Assembly (NCBI RefSeq): GCF_023091745.1
Contig: NC_068912.1
Span: 58,370,567 to 58,434,566, forward strand
DNA: 64,000 nucleotides
Reading direction: 5' to 3'
Source of the DNA: Budorcas taxicolor
Lineage: Eukaryota > Chordata > Mammalia > Artiodactyla > Bovidae
Of this stretch, positions 12,330-24,140 are shown piece after piece. The notes under the pieces are model-generated. The model was not told where the DNA came from, ran no database searches, and saw only the letters and a list, made by a program, of their open reading frames with translations. The position numbers and the translations under genes were made by a program. Each line of letters opens with the position of its first letter. Within the stretch, counting starts at the first letter, position 1.

Positions 12330-12735
12330 TGCTGTAAAGCCAGGACAGAGCAAAATGCTCCAGAAGTGAAGCATCTTCTAAGATTCTGTTCTAATATTTC
12401 TACCTCTATGAAATCTTTCCTGATCTCCCCACTGGGAACCATGTCTGCATCCTATCAGCTCCCACAGCACTTTGAGATAATCTAGGTAAAGTAATTAGTC
12501 GAGAGCCTGGTGTAAAGTAAGCCCTGATTTTTATTGTCCCTGCCTCTTGGTAGTATGTATCACATTCTGCTGGAGGGCATCATCTTATCCTCAGCAGTTG
12601 CTTATACTTTGCAGGTACTTCTAAGTATGTATTAATATATTGTCAGCCCATCTCAGGTAATTTGGACCCTCAGGCTTGACATTCAGTAGACACTCAATAA
12701 GTTCAGGGCTAATGAATGTTCAATGAATTGATATA
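12330..12735 (+). mobile_element. Possible L2 3' end
   Basis: It contains the L2-like order 'atgaaatctttcctgatctcccc', 'agctcccacagcactttgagataa' and a terminal 'gtagacactcaataag...aatgaatgtt'. Diverged; assignment by resemblance only. Confidence 0.45.
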
Positions 12736-12904
12736 AACCAAAAAATCCACCACCAAAGTTCAGCCTTTGTGTTCACGGGGTTAACTATAGAATCCTGTTA
12801 GTGCCGAAGACATTAAACAACAACTAAAACGATATAAAATGACCTGATGGTTATTTAAATAATTGACCAACAAGTTTTATCCACACATCTAATATGCAGA
12901 GTAA

Positions 12905-13105
12905 AATAATTATGGCTAATACTTATTGGGCATTTGCTTTGTGATGGGCTTTGTTCTGATCACTTTACATGCACTCACTTATTCTCACTGCCATCTATTC
13001 TAAAGACAAGGCACTGAGGCACAATTATATGAAATCCTTTGCCCCAAGTCAGACTTTTACCAAATACTGCATTAAGCCAAAACTGAGCTGGAGTTGCAGA
13101 CAAGT
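12905..13105 (-). mobile_element. MIR SINE
   Basis: Reverse-strand MIR pattern: 'taatacttattgggcatttgctttgtgatgggctttgttctgatcactttacatgc', then a core region with 'aaggcactgaggca'. Confidence 0.7.
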
Positions 13106-13479
13106 TATGGTTTGTTGGTTTATATTGCTCTGCTTTGTGCAAAATGCTAAACCAAGAGCAAATTCTGGAAGCAGTCCAGCCAAGATAATGTTGCCAAGAG
13201 GGTTTATGTCTCTCACAAATATACTTGAGCTCTCCACTTTCCTTTTTGTTGAAGGTGCCCCAGGTAGAGAGGGAGAGAAGGGCCATAAAAGCAGTTAGTT
13301 GGCTTGTGAGCACAGAAAACGTTTACTTCAAGACTCAGATTCTGTATCTTTGTGTCTGCTCTGCTCCATCAGTAAGCACTACCCGGCCACACCTCTTCCC
13401 ACTTTCCTTCTCAGACTCTGATCTCTCCCTGCTCTGCTCTTAGCTTTGAATTTTCCACGTCCGTACCCTCCTTCAATTG

Positions 13480-13765
13480 TCTGGGCCTTACAGGTCAATC
13501 AAGATGTAACTTAGATTTGGCACCTCTTGCTGGAAGCCCTCCCTGACCATCCCAGACAGGTGTCAGATCCCTACAACTTCCCATGTATCCTCCTATCCTG
13601 GCTTATCGTTCTACATTATAATTCTTGGTTTAATAATCTCTGCTTCTAGACTATGACCTCATCAAGGGTGGAGACCCTGTCTTGTTCCCTGGTTTCTTGA
13701 GATCCCACTGTCAATTCTTGCCACATAGGTGCCTCATCAATATTTGCTGAAAGAGCAAATAGGTG
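13480..13765 (+). mobile_element. L2 LINE 3' end
   Basis: L2 hallmarks in order: 'tggaagccctccctgacc', 'gactatgacctcatcaagggtggagaccctgtctt' and a final 'ggtgcctcatcaatatttgctgaaa'. Ancient mammalian LINE, non-coding here. Confidence 0.7.
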
Positions 13766-14684
13766 ACTGAAAGTGTTTCCTCGCAAGTTTATTCCACTCT
13801 GAAAGCATTATAAAACCAACTACAGGGACGCTATACATTCACACTCAGATGCCTGAGATTGGCTGGAAAAACACAGTTATGAATAACAGGTTAGAGACAT
13901 CATTTCTTTGTCCCTGTGTATCAGAGAGAAAATATCCTGCTGCTATCCAACCCAAGACCATAGGCGTAAATAATCTTTGATGAGGAAAGAAAAGCAAGCC
14001 TGAAAAATTTGTGGCTGGAAAAAAATGTTTCAAGCAGCATTTTATTTTTCCTGTCTGTGGGCTTGTTGTATAAATTATTTGTGAGACAAATATGTGATAT
14101 AGAGATTCAGTGGTAATTACTTGTTCTCAAAAGTTTGGTTAACCACGCCTTTTAATTTCACATAGGATAGTTTAGCACAGAATTAAATTCTACCCTTTAG
14201 GCAGGATTAGCATTTGCAGTTTTGTGTTTCTGTAGTTTAAATGTTTTTGTCCCAATATTTATACTTTTCTATTTAGAAAAAATGTACTGAGTGTGTGTGT
14301 AGGAAATATAAACAGCATGGGATTTTTATGATTCAACTCATCATCCTTATTGGTTTGTGGATCAATTTTTATAGATATTGATTTTTAAAATTACTTATCT
14401 CTAATTAGTTATAGGAACATAAGAAGAATTGCCAGGCCACTTTCTCTTCTAATGAATATAGCATCTTCTCTTTGCCAATAAGCAAAGTCTTTACTTTCAT
14501 AAAGGAAAAATATTTCCTTCAACCTTGACTCTCAAAATGCAGAGACTTCAAGAGGCAGTGTTGTTTGACATCATCAGGGAGATAATTTTTCCCTGCTGCC
14601 ACATATAGCAGGAAAAGGGGAGGGGAGGAGGCATTGATCTAATTAACTGGGGACTCTGTAGACCCCAAATTAGTGGTGGTACTA
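13766..14684. other. unassigned AT-rich interval
   Basis: Nothing that I can name. Low GC and no plausible coding region. Confidence 0.5.
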
Positions 14685-14860
14685 ATTTATTCATTCAACA
14701 TGCATTAATGTTCACTGTGTGCCTAGAATGTTCTGAAAGCTGCTATTTTCTGACAGTATAAAAAGAATCAGGGCATGGTCTCTGTCATGCTTTTCTCTCC
14801 AGAAACTTACACTGAAATAGGAGACAGCTGTATAAACAGCTGCCATCAAACAAGACAAGT
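14685..14860 (-). mobile_element. L2 LINE 3' end
   Basis: The reverse L2 terminus is recognisable: 'ttattcattcaacatgcattaatgttcactgtgtgcctagaatgttct', then 'cagaaacttacactgaaataggagaca'. Confidence 0.6.
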
Positions 14861-15438
14861 CTTAGGTGGGAGTTTATACAAGGTGCAGCATAGCTTTAGG
14901 AGAAGAACTTAAGCTGGCTGGGGAAGTCAGAGACGTGGGTTCGGCAGGGGAGCAAGCACCTGAGCTGCGATGTACTGGAACAGGAGTTTGCCAGGCGGCA
15001 GAGCTGGTGAATGAGTGATGAGGGAAGCTGCTGTCGACGGAGGAATGAAAATAGTGGGTCCTTGGAATCTACTGGTCTTTATTATCAGTGACGCGTGGCC
15101 TGTCACAACCCTCAGAGACACCGTAGTGCGAGGCTGGCTCCCTGGGGAAGACTTTAAGCTTGGTGAGGAACTGTTAAGATTGGCCTAGAGAAAGAGAGCG
15201 AGAGAGTTAGTTTATTCTGGCCGCCTTTGGGTGGGGAGGCCACAGGAGCTGCCTCAGTGTTGTCAGGCTGAGGAGCAGAGGCAACAGGACCTGTTCTGCG
15301 AACCACGAGATCTGGACTGACTCAGGTGTCCAGCGTGTGGTCATCCACCTACATCAGCTGAGTACAGCTTAGGTTGAGCCTTTCACACAAATTAATTTGA
15401 GGGCAGAAAGATGAATTTAGCCGAACGTTAGAATATTC
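14861..15438. other. unassigned interval, moderately GC-rich
   Basis: No known repeat recognised. It has a GA-rich stretch ('agaaagagagcgagagag', around 15190). Unique intergenic by default. Confidence 0.4.
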
Positions 15439-15447
15439 TGATGGCAT

Positions 15448-15671
15448 CATGTGTGTGGTCAGTCGCTTCTGTCATGTCCAACTCTTTGTGACCCCATGAA
15501 CCATAGCCCACCAGGCTCCTCTGTCCATGGGATTTCCCAGGCAAGAATACTGGCATGGGTAGCCATTTCCTTCTTCAGAGGACTTTCCAGACCCAGGGAT
15601 GGAACCCACGTTTCTTGTACGTCTCCTGCACTGCAGGCAGATTCTTTACCATCGAGTCACTGGAGCAGCCT
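15448..15671 (-). mobile_element. Bov-tA SINE with 9-bp TSD
   Basis: A full minus-strand Bov-tA: tRNA-like head at the right ('gactcgatggtaaagaatctg' in reverse) and the 'gtgaccccatgaacc' 3' region at the left. TGATGGCAT occurs at 15439-15447 and 15672-15680 as an exact TSD. Confidence 0.92.
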
Positions 15672-15768
15672 TGATGGCATTAGGTGGGATATTTTCAAAA
15701 TAGAGTTCCATTTCAGGGGAGAGGATATTTGTGTGTGTTAATCTATTAAATAATTGTATTTAACCCTA

Positions 15769-15890
15769 GAGAAATGGCAACCCACTCCAGTACTCCTGCC
15801 TGGAAAATCCCATGGACGGAGGAGCCTCGTAGATTACAGTCCATGGGATCGCAGAGAGTCGTACACGACCGAGCGACTTCACTCCACTTC
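15769..15890 (+). mobile_element. Bov-A monomer fragment
   Basis: Begins 'gagaaatggcaacccactccagtact' and ends 'cacgaccgagcgacttcactcc', which is one Bov-A2 monomer. It is 5'-truncated and has no tRNA head. Confidence 0.85.
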
Positions 15891-16489
15891 AAGTAATTCC
15901 AACACTTCCAACAGAGAACCAACTGAGGCTCCTGCATGGTTCTCCATTAACATTTCCCCTTTTTCTTGAAAAGCAGTACATAAATACCTTCCTTATTCTT
16001 CATCTAAAGTAAAAATTGGAGACAGCAAAAATATAAAGAAGAAGGTGATTGTTATAGTTAATATAAATCTGTGATGTCAGGTCTATTCTTCCAGTAGCCT
16101 AAATTTTCTATTTAATTATATATTGACATTTTTCTGTGCTTCTATCCATCTAAGTACTTAAGTCTGTTTGCAAAGCTCTTGAGAATTTCAGAAAGGAAAT
16201 CCTGCTTCAACCACCCTCATTTACTACAGTCTGCTGTGCTCTGTTGATAAGGTCGCTTTGTGCCATGACACAGTCCATTTTGCTATCTGAATTGTTCCCT
16301 CTTAGAAATCCATGAATTTCCTTTCCTCCTTCAGAATCTGACTCAAAACCTAATCTCTCTGATCAGTTTAATCCCTACTCCAGTTGCTTCTTTGCTTCTT
16401 GACAGTCTTTATGGATTATTCAACTTGCATACAAGTTTCTGTTTAAGCCTTCTTAAACATTTTAATGTACATATTTTGGGTCTACATGC
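15891..16489. other. unassigned intergenic sequence
   Basis: No recognised repeat or gene. Confidence 0.45.
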
Positions 16490-16765
16490 AAGACCAGCAA
16501 GGGGACTCTAGGAGCTAAGGGATCCATCAACTAACATCCAGCAAGGGAACAGAGATCTCAGTCTTATAACCATGCGGAACTGACGGAGCAAGGAAAGAGA
16601 TTCCTTCCTGGACTCTGAAAGAAGGACTCTAGAATTGCCAGTGCACTGGTTTTGGTCCAGTGAGACCCATACCAGACCTACCAAACTATGAGGTAATAAA
16701 TTTGAGTTGTTTTATACCTCTAAATTTGTGGTAATCTGTTATCGTGGCAGCAATAGACAACAAGT
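16490..16765 (+). mobile_element. MaLR-like LTR, degraded
   Basis: The 3' half resembles MLT1/MST LTR ends: 'aactatgaggtaataaatttgagttgttttatacctctaaatttgtggtaatctgttatcgtggcagcaatagacaac'. The 5' half is poorly preserved. Confidence 0.45.
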
Positions 16766-16867
16766 ATAGGAAACCACAATAAGAAAGTTGTAGTGGAATG
16801 GGAACTCAAACTCAGGTGACCTGACTCCAGAATATCTGTACAGCTAAGTCACTCTTTATTAGCCAGC

Positions 16868-17090
16868 TCATGTTGATGGGCATTTAGACTGCTTTCAGTG
16901 TATGGTATTTCAGACAATGGAGCAGTAGCTTTCCTTATGTCTATATCTTTATATGGTGTACTTAGAATTTTTACAGGAAAATTTCCTAGAAGTGAAATAA
17001 TTGGGTCAGAGGAGAATCATATCAAGTATTTTTTTATAAATACTGCCAAACTGCCTTGCAAAATGTTCCCAATGAAGCTCTTAGACTAGA
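16868..17090 (-). mobile_element. Old L1 fragment
   Basis: Shows the L1M-type reverse pattern 'ttgatgggcatttagactgctttcag', 'ttcctagaagtgaaataattgggtcagag' and 'aatactgccaaactgccttgcaaaa'. No coding capacity. Confidence 0.55.
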
Positions 17091-18179
17091 ACTGAAATCA
17101 GCAGGAAAAGAATTAAGAAAAAGTATGGATGGATATGGCTCATTGGTGACAATTTCAGCAAAGCAAAGAACTGAAATGATCATGTAACTGCAAGTGCCTT
17201 TCTCCTTCATTTTAACTGGAGGACTTGCAGACATCTGTTCCAGGAGATTTCCTCTGGCTTTAACTTTTCTCTATGCATTGTGGACAGATTCATTTTGTGC
17301 TTTTACTTCTGAGTCTTGCATTTTTGGCCTTTGAGGCAATAGTGACTGACAAAAATAAATAGCCTTTTCAGTAAGGATCTCTTGTGCTAACACATCCATT
17401 CTAAACTTCTCTATTACTTCAACTGAAGCTAGATTTTCCCATGTGCACAATAGGTACTTTAAAATACTGATAGCATTTCATTAATTTTGAGTGATAGTCT
17501 TCCCAGCAGGACCCTGGAACTCAACTTCTGGAAGAAATCACTGGTTAAAGAAAATTAACATAGCAGCCAGCTCAAGTGCACAGGCTCTGTGACTAGCTGG
17601 CATTTTATTGGAGTCACCAAAGCAGGCCCCATAAGATTTAATGGCCAATTCCTCACATGACTCTACATCAAAACAACCTCTTCACATTAAGGAATCCCAG
17701 GCTCTGAAAGACGAGGAGTCTTTCTTGCTGAAAACAACTTTTACTTTCCTTGGGCATCTTAACTCCGCTTTTTTGTCTGGAAAATGGTCTCCTTCACTTC
17801 CAGCTTGCACTAATGCTTCTGCTGTGCTTGTAGATCTGGTAGCATCCTGTTTTTTTCCCAGACTCTTTCTTTGCTCTAGAACTTTATCTCTACTGCTTTG
17901 GAGATTTTGGCTTTCTCCGTATGCTGTGATTTTTCTTATTTAGAGTTATGAAATCTTTGACTCAATTGTTCTCCTTATTTTCTCTTTTTTGCTCAACTGC
18001 TAAATTCTAGGACATTGTATATAAACATCTTCATGGCTGTGAAATGGAAAGATGTCTAACTAATGATATTTGTTTACTTTTTTATTTATTTTTGCTTCAT
18101 TTTACCTAGGAAAACAGCCTGGAAATTTTGATTAATTTTCAGGTATTATAACAAATAATAGCACCTCCTATTTATTGAA
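17091..18179. other. unassigned interval
   Basis: No recognised element. A 100-codon frame at 17641-17943 has no domain that I can identify and no matching context. I treat it as chance. Confidence 0.45.
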
Positions 18180-18260
18180 TAGGCTTCCCTGATAGCTCAG
18201 ATGGTAAAGAATCTGCCTGCAATGGAGAAGATTGGGTTCGATTCCTGGGTTAGGAACATC
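18180..18260 (+). mobile_element. Bov-tA SINE head only
   Basis: It carries 'aggcttccctgatagctcagatggtaaagaatctgcctgcaatgg' and the B-box 'gggttcgattcctgggtt', then stops. The body and 3' end are missing. Confidence 0.85.
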
Positions 18261-18299
18261 TACCTTGAACCTGATACTATTCATTCTTTTAAAAAAATG

Positions 18300-18490
18300 C
18301 TTTAGCTTAAAGTCTTCAGGGCCTTTGTGGGGTAGGTGCTACTGTTACCCCATTCTATTGTTGAGGAAATTGAGGCTTTAAGAAGTTAGACCGTCTGATC
18401 CAGGCTGTGTAATAGTAAATGATAAAGCTGTGGTTGAAACACAAGCTTGTTTAACCAGTCTGTACCCTTAACCACTATTCCAGAATGTTC
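18300..18490 (-). mobile_element. MIR SINE
   Basis: Reverse MIR core and head: 'gttgaggaaattgaggctttaagaagtta', then '...cttaaccactattccagaatg'. Confidence 0.65.
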
Positions 18491-18559
18491 TTTGGCATTT
18501 CAAAATCGTGTAAGCAATACTTCCAAGTAAATTTTTAACAGAAAAAAAATTAAACACAG

Positions 18560-18725
18560 AGTTACTTAGTTGTGGTAAAGTAGAAAGAACACTGGGATGG
18601 GAGTCAAAGAGGGAGTCTCAGCTAGCTTAACTAGCTGAACAAGTCCCCAGGCAAATCGGTTCGCCAGCCCCTCCCTTATCCTTTATTCCCCCATCTGTAA
18701 AACTGCCAATCTTCTAGCATTTTTT
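18560..18725 (+). mobile_element. MIR SINE
   Basis: Forward MIR: 'tgtggtaaagtagaaagaacactgggatgggagtcaaag', then 'aagtccccaggcaaatcg' and 'atctgtaaaactg'. It sits close to the oppositely oriented MIR at 18300-18490. Confidence 0.65.
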
Positions 18726-18848
18726 AAAAAAAAAAAAAACACTTGATTTCCTCTTCTTTAATTTTCCTATACTAAGATAGTTGAAATCTGCCGCTCTTAT
18801 ATCATTTGTGATAGTTAAGGCTGGTATCAAATGAGTCAGTTGGCACAG

Positions 18849-18996
18849 GGCTGAAAGTGAAAGTGAAAGTGAAGTTGCTCAGTCTGTCCGACTCTTTGCG
18901 ACCCCATGGACTGCAGCCTATCAGGCTCCTCTGTCCATGGGATTTTCCAGGCAAGAGTGCTGGAGTGGATTGCAATTTCCTTCTCTACTTGTCCTG
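18849..18996 (-). mobile_element. Bov-A/Bov-tA 3' fragment
   Basis: The minus strand has the 'gcaatccactccagcactcttgcctgg' to 'cggacagactgagcaacttcactttcac' region. The tRNA head is absent. Confidence 0.88.
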
Positions 18997-19239
18997 AAAA
19001 AGGAAGAAAAAAGCAATGATTAAATGCCACCACCTCCTCCCCCGGCAGACAGCAAGCTAAGCATAATGACTCAAGTTCAAAGCCTAGAAAATCTTGGCGG
19101 AAATGGGGTGAATATATTCTTCTCTGTCTAATTTTCTCTGTGTATATTCATCTTTGACCGTAGAAATCTGGATGAATGTATGGCTCATCATTTAATCATC
19201 ATCTCAAATTTGCTCAAGCCATTATGTAGCAATAATGCT

Positions 19240-19586
19240 ACCAAATTGTCTTTGTCCAGTCGGAAACATGACTGTATTTGGAGACGGGTCCTTTAAAGAG
19301 GTAATTAAGATAAAATGAGGTCATGTTGGTGGGTCCTAACCCAATATGACTGGTGTCCTTATAAAAGAAATTAGGACACAGAAACACAGATGGAAAGATG
19401 GCTATGTGAGGACACAGGGAGAAGGTAACCATCAGCAAACCAAGAAGAGAGATCTCAAGAGAAAGCAAACCTGCTTGATCTTGGACTTCTAGACTCCAGG
19501 ACTGTGAGAAAATAAATTTCTGTTGCTTAAGCCAATGAATCTTTGGTCCTTTGTTATGGCAGCCCTCAAAAATTAATACACCATGT
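19240..19586 (+). mobile_element. MaLR (MST/MLT1-class) solo LTR
   Basis: Contains the MaLR LTR core: 'gactgtatttggagacgggtcctttaaagaggtaattaag', 'ccttataaaagaaattaggacaca', 'tgtgaggacacagggagaagg' and the terminal 'aactgtgagaaaataaatttctgttg' equivalents. No internal gag/pol region is adjacent, so it is a solo LTR. Confidence 0.78.
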
Positions 19587-20730
19587 TTTAAATCCAGGGT
19601 TGTTTTTAGTTTTTTTTTTTAATTATTACTTCTTAGAAAGTCTTTACCTCCATTTTTAATTTTCTTTCCTCCCTTGAGCTAAATTTTCTTGCCCTAATAA
19701 GTCATACTGTGTTGTCAAGCTGCATCCACGTACTGGAGTACAGGAATTTCATAGATGTTAACAGTGTTTGAAGAATGCCCAATGTTAGTGAATCTTGACT
19801 GGTACTTTGAATATAGCTTACATTTCTATATCTATGTAAAATCCTTGTTTTGTCACTGCCTCGTCTGTGGGGGGTAAGTTCTTAAATAATTTAAATTTAT
19901 AGCTAATAAAATAAAACACTGAGCCATATAAAATTTATATCTCATCCCTTACCAATACATTATGAATTTTTCTTCTTTTTCTTACTTCCTATCTTTATAA
20001 CATTGCCACAGCAGTCCCTCTCATCCAGGTTCACGTTTTCAAGCTAAAAACATAGGAAGCCATTGTTGACCTTTTCCTTGTCTCATATATCCATCTCATT
20101 ACTCAGTTCTGTTCATTCTCCCTTTAATACAATTACCTAATAGAAAAAGACTTGTAATATTAATCTATAATATTAAATTTGAAATACAAATATCAATATG
20201 GACTAATGACTTCAAAATATCAGTATGGACTAATATATTAAACATATCTACCTATCTATTCTGGATTCATCCACTGGAAGAACATAAAAGCTATGATATC
20301 CCCTTCCCAATAAGCACATCCAGAATCCAGATTTTGGTTTCAATTCATCATTACATACTAAAAGAATAGTGGTCTTTGGAGAAATAGCTGATTCTAGGTG
20401 TTGAGCAGGAAACCACAAGGTGAGTTTAGGATATCTTGTGTCAGAAACCAAAGAAGTGCTCAGCGATTTATAGGGGCATGTTAAAAGGACCCAGGAATTA
20501 GTTTGAAAGGGTTCCCACTAGAAAAATTTTGAACAATTTGAAGTATAATTGATTGTAAAACATTGAATACATAAGTCTATTAGTTCACAGTGATACTCAG
20601 AAAAGTGAAGGAAAGGAGGAAAAACTCATTTGGATCATTAGAGATGACTACTCAATAAATCCTTATTCTGAAATTGGTAATAAAAAGGAAAGAACTAAAC
20701 ACTTACCTTTCCTTTTTATGGGGAGTTGTA
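19587..20730. other. unassigned, possibly an old repeat
   Basis: Very AT-rich. From about 20.25 kb on (and again from 21.03 kb, across the Bov-A2) it has the texture of an old interspersed element, e.g. 'gagaacaactggagaaaatttgaatatg' at 21670 and 'cttatttttaggagatgtgtatttgggtg' at 22010. I cannot assign a class from memory. Confidence 0.35.
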
Positions 20731-20739
20731 CATCATACT

Positions 20740-21017
20740 TGGAGAAGGCAATGGCAACCCACTCCAGTACTCTCACCTGGAAAATCCCAAGGATGGAGAG
20801 CCTGGTAGGCTGCAGTCCATGGGGTTGCTAAGAGTCGGACGCAACTGAGCGACTTCACTTTCACTTTTCACTTTCATGAACTAGAGGAGGACATGGCAAC
20901 CCACTCCAGTATTCTTGCCTGTATTCTCCAGGCAAGAGGAGCCTAGAGGGCTGCCATCTATGGGGTCGCACAGAGTTGGACACGTCTGAAGTGACTTAGC
21001 AGCAGCAGCAGCAGTGC
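20740..21017 (+). mobile_element. Bov-A2 SINE (full dimer) with TSD
   Basis: Two Bov-A monomers are joined by 'cttcactttcacttttcactttcatg', and the (AGC)n tail lies at 20999-21014. The flanking CATCATACT (20731-20739 and 21018-21026) is an exact TSD. The second monomer carries an internal rearrangement near 20920-20940: the 'ccaggcaaga' string appears out of place next to 'ttgcctgt'. Confidence 0.93.
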
Positions 21018-21026
21018 ATCATACTA

Positions 21027-21711
21027 TTAATAGTTGATGAGGGAAAATTCATATTTAGAAAAAAATGACAAAAATAGGAGTGAAACTATTTTAAAGTCAC
21101 TATTTTGCAACCCCCAATGAAGTAATTGATTCAGGCAAGAATCACCAGTGATGAAAGATTATTGCGGAATGAGACAGTCACACAGTGACAAAACATCCCC
21201 ACACAGATTACTCATTAATTGTGAAGAACAAAGGGAAGAGCCCTCTTGGTAGTCCCCACTTTGACCAAGGGATTGATACAAAAGCATTCATAATATGGGA
21301 TAATCTTACATTATGTTCCTGTTGACGTGATGCAGATGAAATTCAGAGTTATTTATGAACTGTTCTTGCCAAAGATGTTCAACCAGAATCTAATTAAGCC
21401 TTTAGACTTAGCTTCAAATATATAGGAGTTACAGGGAATCAAAGAACAATAAAACTGTTAATCCAAGGAAACATGCAGAGGAATCCCAAATGTGAAATAT
21501 TTTATAGACGACTTTTTTAGGTTCTTTCAAAAGTCACTATCACCAGTGGAGAACGAGTAGGCAAGAATTGATCTAGATTAAAAAAGACTAAAGAGATATG
21601 ACAACCAAATACAGTATACAAAACTTGGTTGACTCTTGACCTGATTAAAACAAGCTAAGAAACCACTTTGAGAACAACTGGAGAAAATTTGAATATGAGC
21701 TTGATGTTAAA
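21027..21711. other. unassigned, possibly an old repeat
   Basis: Appears to continue the older sequence on the left of the Bov-A2. See 19587-20730. Confidence 0.35.
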
Positions 21712-21922
21712 AGCTCCACTGGTGACTCAGATGGTAAAGAATCTGCCCTGCAATGCAGGAGACCCAGGTTGCATCCCTGGGGAAGATCCCCTGGAGAAGG
21801 GAATGGCAACCCACTCCAGTATTCTTGCCTGGAGAATTCCATGGACAGAAGAGCTGGGTGGGCTACAGTCCATAGGGCCGCAAAGAGTTGGACACAACTG
21901 AGCAACTAACACTTTCACTTTC
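21712..21922 (+). mobile_element. Bov-tA SINE (full)
   Basis: A complete Bov-tA: head 'aagctccactggtgactcagatggtaaagaatctg', body with 'cccactccagtattcttgcctgg', and 3' end 'gttggacacaactgagcaactaacactttcacttt'. Confidence 0.93.
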
Positions 21923-22199
21923 TATATATTAAATATGACATGATATTAAGAAACTATTAACTTTTTTTAGATATGATAATGAATGTGGTGATATATTAAT
22001 AGAAAATTCTTATTTTTAGGAGATGTGTATTTGGGTGATTGGGGACCAAGATCCCTCACTCAAGGGGGCAGTATTACTCAGGACCAGTTAAATGAAGGCC
22101 CAATGTTGCTAAATCTTTGTGTTTGACTGTAAGTTAAAAATAAAGGTTTATATACAAATTCTCATTTTAAAAACTGACCAGTAAGTTTCTTTAAAACAC

Positions 22200-22590
22200 T
22201 GCAGGCTGAAAAAAACTGTGGGCTAAAATGCTCACTCTTTCATACTGACCTCTGTGTCATTCTTTCTTCTCTCTTCTTGTTCTAGAATACTTTCTCCATC
22301 CTTTTCCCATTGAAATCCTGTGAGTCTTTCAAAACCTAACAAGCAAGACCATTCACCTTTCCAAACTCCCGTAGGCAGAGCTGGCACTCCCTCTCTGCTG
22401 TGTCTGGCTCTTTATACAAACCTTCATCCAGGACTTGTAATGGAATGACATATTTGATTGTCTGTCTCCTTCCACTTAGTTCTGCACTCTCAGGATTAAC
22501 AGCCATAGTTTATTCATTGTGGTCTCCCCGGTGCTGCTCACACCGTCTGGTATAAAGTCAACACTTGATGGACATCTGTTGATTGAGTTG
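22200..22590 (+). mobile_element. Possible L2 3' end
   Basis: Order and wording resemble L2: 'gaatactttctccatccttttccc', 'gtgagtctttcaaaacctaac', and finally 'ccccggtgctgctcacaccgtctggtataaagtcaacacttgatggacatctgttgattga'. Confidence 0.45.
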
Positions 22591-23179
22591 CAGCCTGTTA
22601 AAAGTAATGTTACAGAAAAATTTAGGACATGGCTTCTGTGGCATCCAGTTGGCAATGTACTTAAGAATGTCTATGAATAAGTAAAAGAAAATTTCCTATT
22701 ATTATATTCCAAGCAAGGTTGTGTTTTGGGCTAATTTGTCTATTATAGGAAGTCAGGTAAACAAGTTTAGTTTTAAAAAGAAAAAAATTATCTTAATAGG
22801 ATTATTTCTGATCTTTTAATGCAAGAGAATGATTAATAGAGAGTTGTTTCAAGGATGGATTTTCTAGAACAGTCTTGGCCAAGATCAGGCCAAGGATTTA
22901 GGCTGCTTCATAACCTACAAATGCTCTAAACCTACTTGAACCTATGTAAATAAGAACCGAATGGTGGAGTGTGTGCTCAATCAAGTCACCTTCCTCCTTT
23001 TGGGACATCAATGCCTATAAGTGCTCTACATACCCAATTCTCTCCTTCTTGTCATTTTCATGCATTTCTTTCCTGCAATGCTTCGTTCCTTCCTTCCTTT
23101 CTTTCTTCATTCCTTTCAAAATTCAGCTTAAAACTAAATTCTCCCAAGGAGTCTCTGGTAAATGCCATACACCTTGATT
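22591..23179. other. unassigned interval with pyrimidine tract
   Basis: No named repeat. It includes a CTTCC/CTTTC polypyrimidine stretch (about 23086-23115). Confidence 0.45.
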
Positions 23180-23204
23180 GTTCCTCTGTACTGTCTTCTC
23201 CATT

Positions 23205-23211
<7 letters not shown>

Positions 23212-23236
<25 letters not shown>

Positions 23237-23516
23237 TTTTGCTGCTGCTGCTGCTGCTCAGTCACTTCAGCCTTGTCCGACTCTGTGTGACCCCATAGAC
23301 AGCAGCCCATCAGGCTCCCCCGTCCCTGGGATTCTCCAGGCAAGAACACTGGAGTGGGTTGCCATTTCTTTCTCCAATGCATGAAAGTGAAAAGTGAAAG
23401 TAGAGTCACTCAGCTGTATCTGACTCTTCGCAACCCCATGGACTGCGGCCTACCAGGCTTCTCCATCCATGGGATTTTCCAGCAAGAGTACTGGAGTGGG
23501 GTGCCATCGCCTTCTA
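23212..23516 (-). mobile_element. Bov-A2 SINE with long poly-T/(GCT)n edge
   Basis: The minus strand is a Bov-A2 dimer with an (AGC)6 tail followed by about 29 A (seen as T at 23212-23240). TTCCTCTGTA at 23181-23190 is repeated exactly at 23517-23526. The left copy is separated from the poly-T by about 21 bp of non-SINE sequence. Confidence 0.92.
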
Positions 23517-23587
23517 TTCCTCTGTAGGCTATATAATTACAATGATTACATTATTAAGAATAAGATAGTAAGAATCATTTGGAGGGA

Positions 23588-23670
23588 TCCTGCAGCTTGC
23601 TGGATCTCAGTTCCCTGGCCAGGGATTGAAAGCCCAGAATCCTAACCACGAGGCCATGAGGAAACGCCTA
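23588..23670 (-). mobile_element. CHR-like SINE fragment
   Basis: Minus-strand tRNA-like head, recognisable from 'ctcagttccctggccagggattgaa' and 'cctaaccacgaggcc'. Body and tail are missing. Confidence 0.55.
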
Positions 23671-23719
23671 CAAACTAATTCCTACCATCAGGCAACTAGG
23701 AAACACTGGTCTTATCCTT

Positions 23720-23939
23720 ATGCCTGCTAAGTTGCTTCGGTGATGTCCAGCTCTTTGCGACCCCATGGACTATAGCACGCCAGGCTCCTGTGTCCATGGG
23801 ATTCTCCAGGCAAGAACACTGGAGTGGGTTGCCATGCCCTCTACCAGGGAATCTCTCCAACCCAGGGGTTAAGCCTGTGTCTCTTATGTCTCCTGCATTG
23901 GTAGGAGGGTTCTTTACCACTGGTGCCACCTGGGAAGCT
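23720..23939 (-). mobile_element. Bov-tA SINE (full)
   Basis: The minus-strand head 'aagcttcccaggtggcaccagtggtaaagaa' lies at the right end and 'gggtcgcaaagagctggac' at the left. Complete and only modestly diverged. Confidence 0.92.
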
Positions 23940-23944
23940 TGGAT

Positions 23945-24140
23945 TTGGGATTAGACTGATTAGAATTGAGGCTGGGCTCTAGAGGTTGTTAGCTGTGTGA
24001 AGCATTAGACAAGTTACTGTGTTCACAGATGTGGATTTTTAAATCTCGGTAAACACTATTGTAGGGTTGTTCTGGGGAATTAAATGATTCATTGGAGCAT
24101 TAATACAGTCTAAGTTCACAGTAAATGTTGAAAATTATGT
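23945..24140 (+). mobile_element. MIR SINE
   Basis: Forward MIR: 'attgaggctgggctctagaggttgttagctgtgtgaag', then 'gttgttctggggaattaaatgat' and 'agttcacagtaaatgttg'. Confidence 0.65.

Noticed and set aside
21712..21800. tRNA gene from the Bov-tA head
   Set aside because: Bov-tA heads derive from a tRNA, but the cloverleaf is not maintained and the sequence continues into the SINE body.
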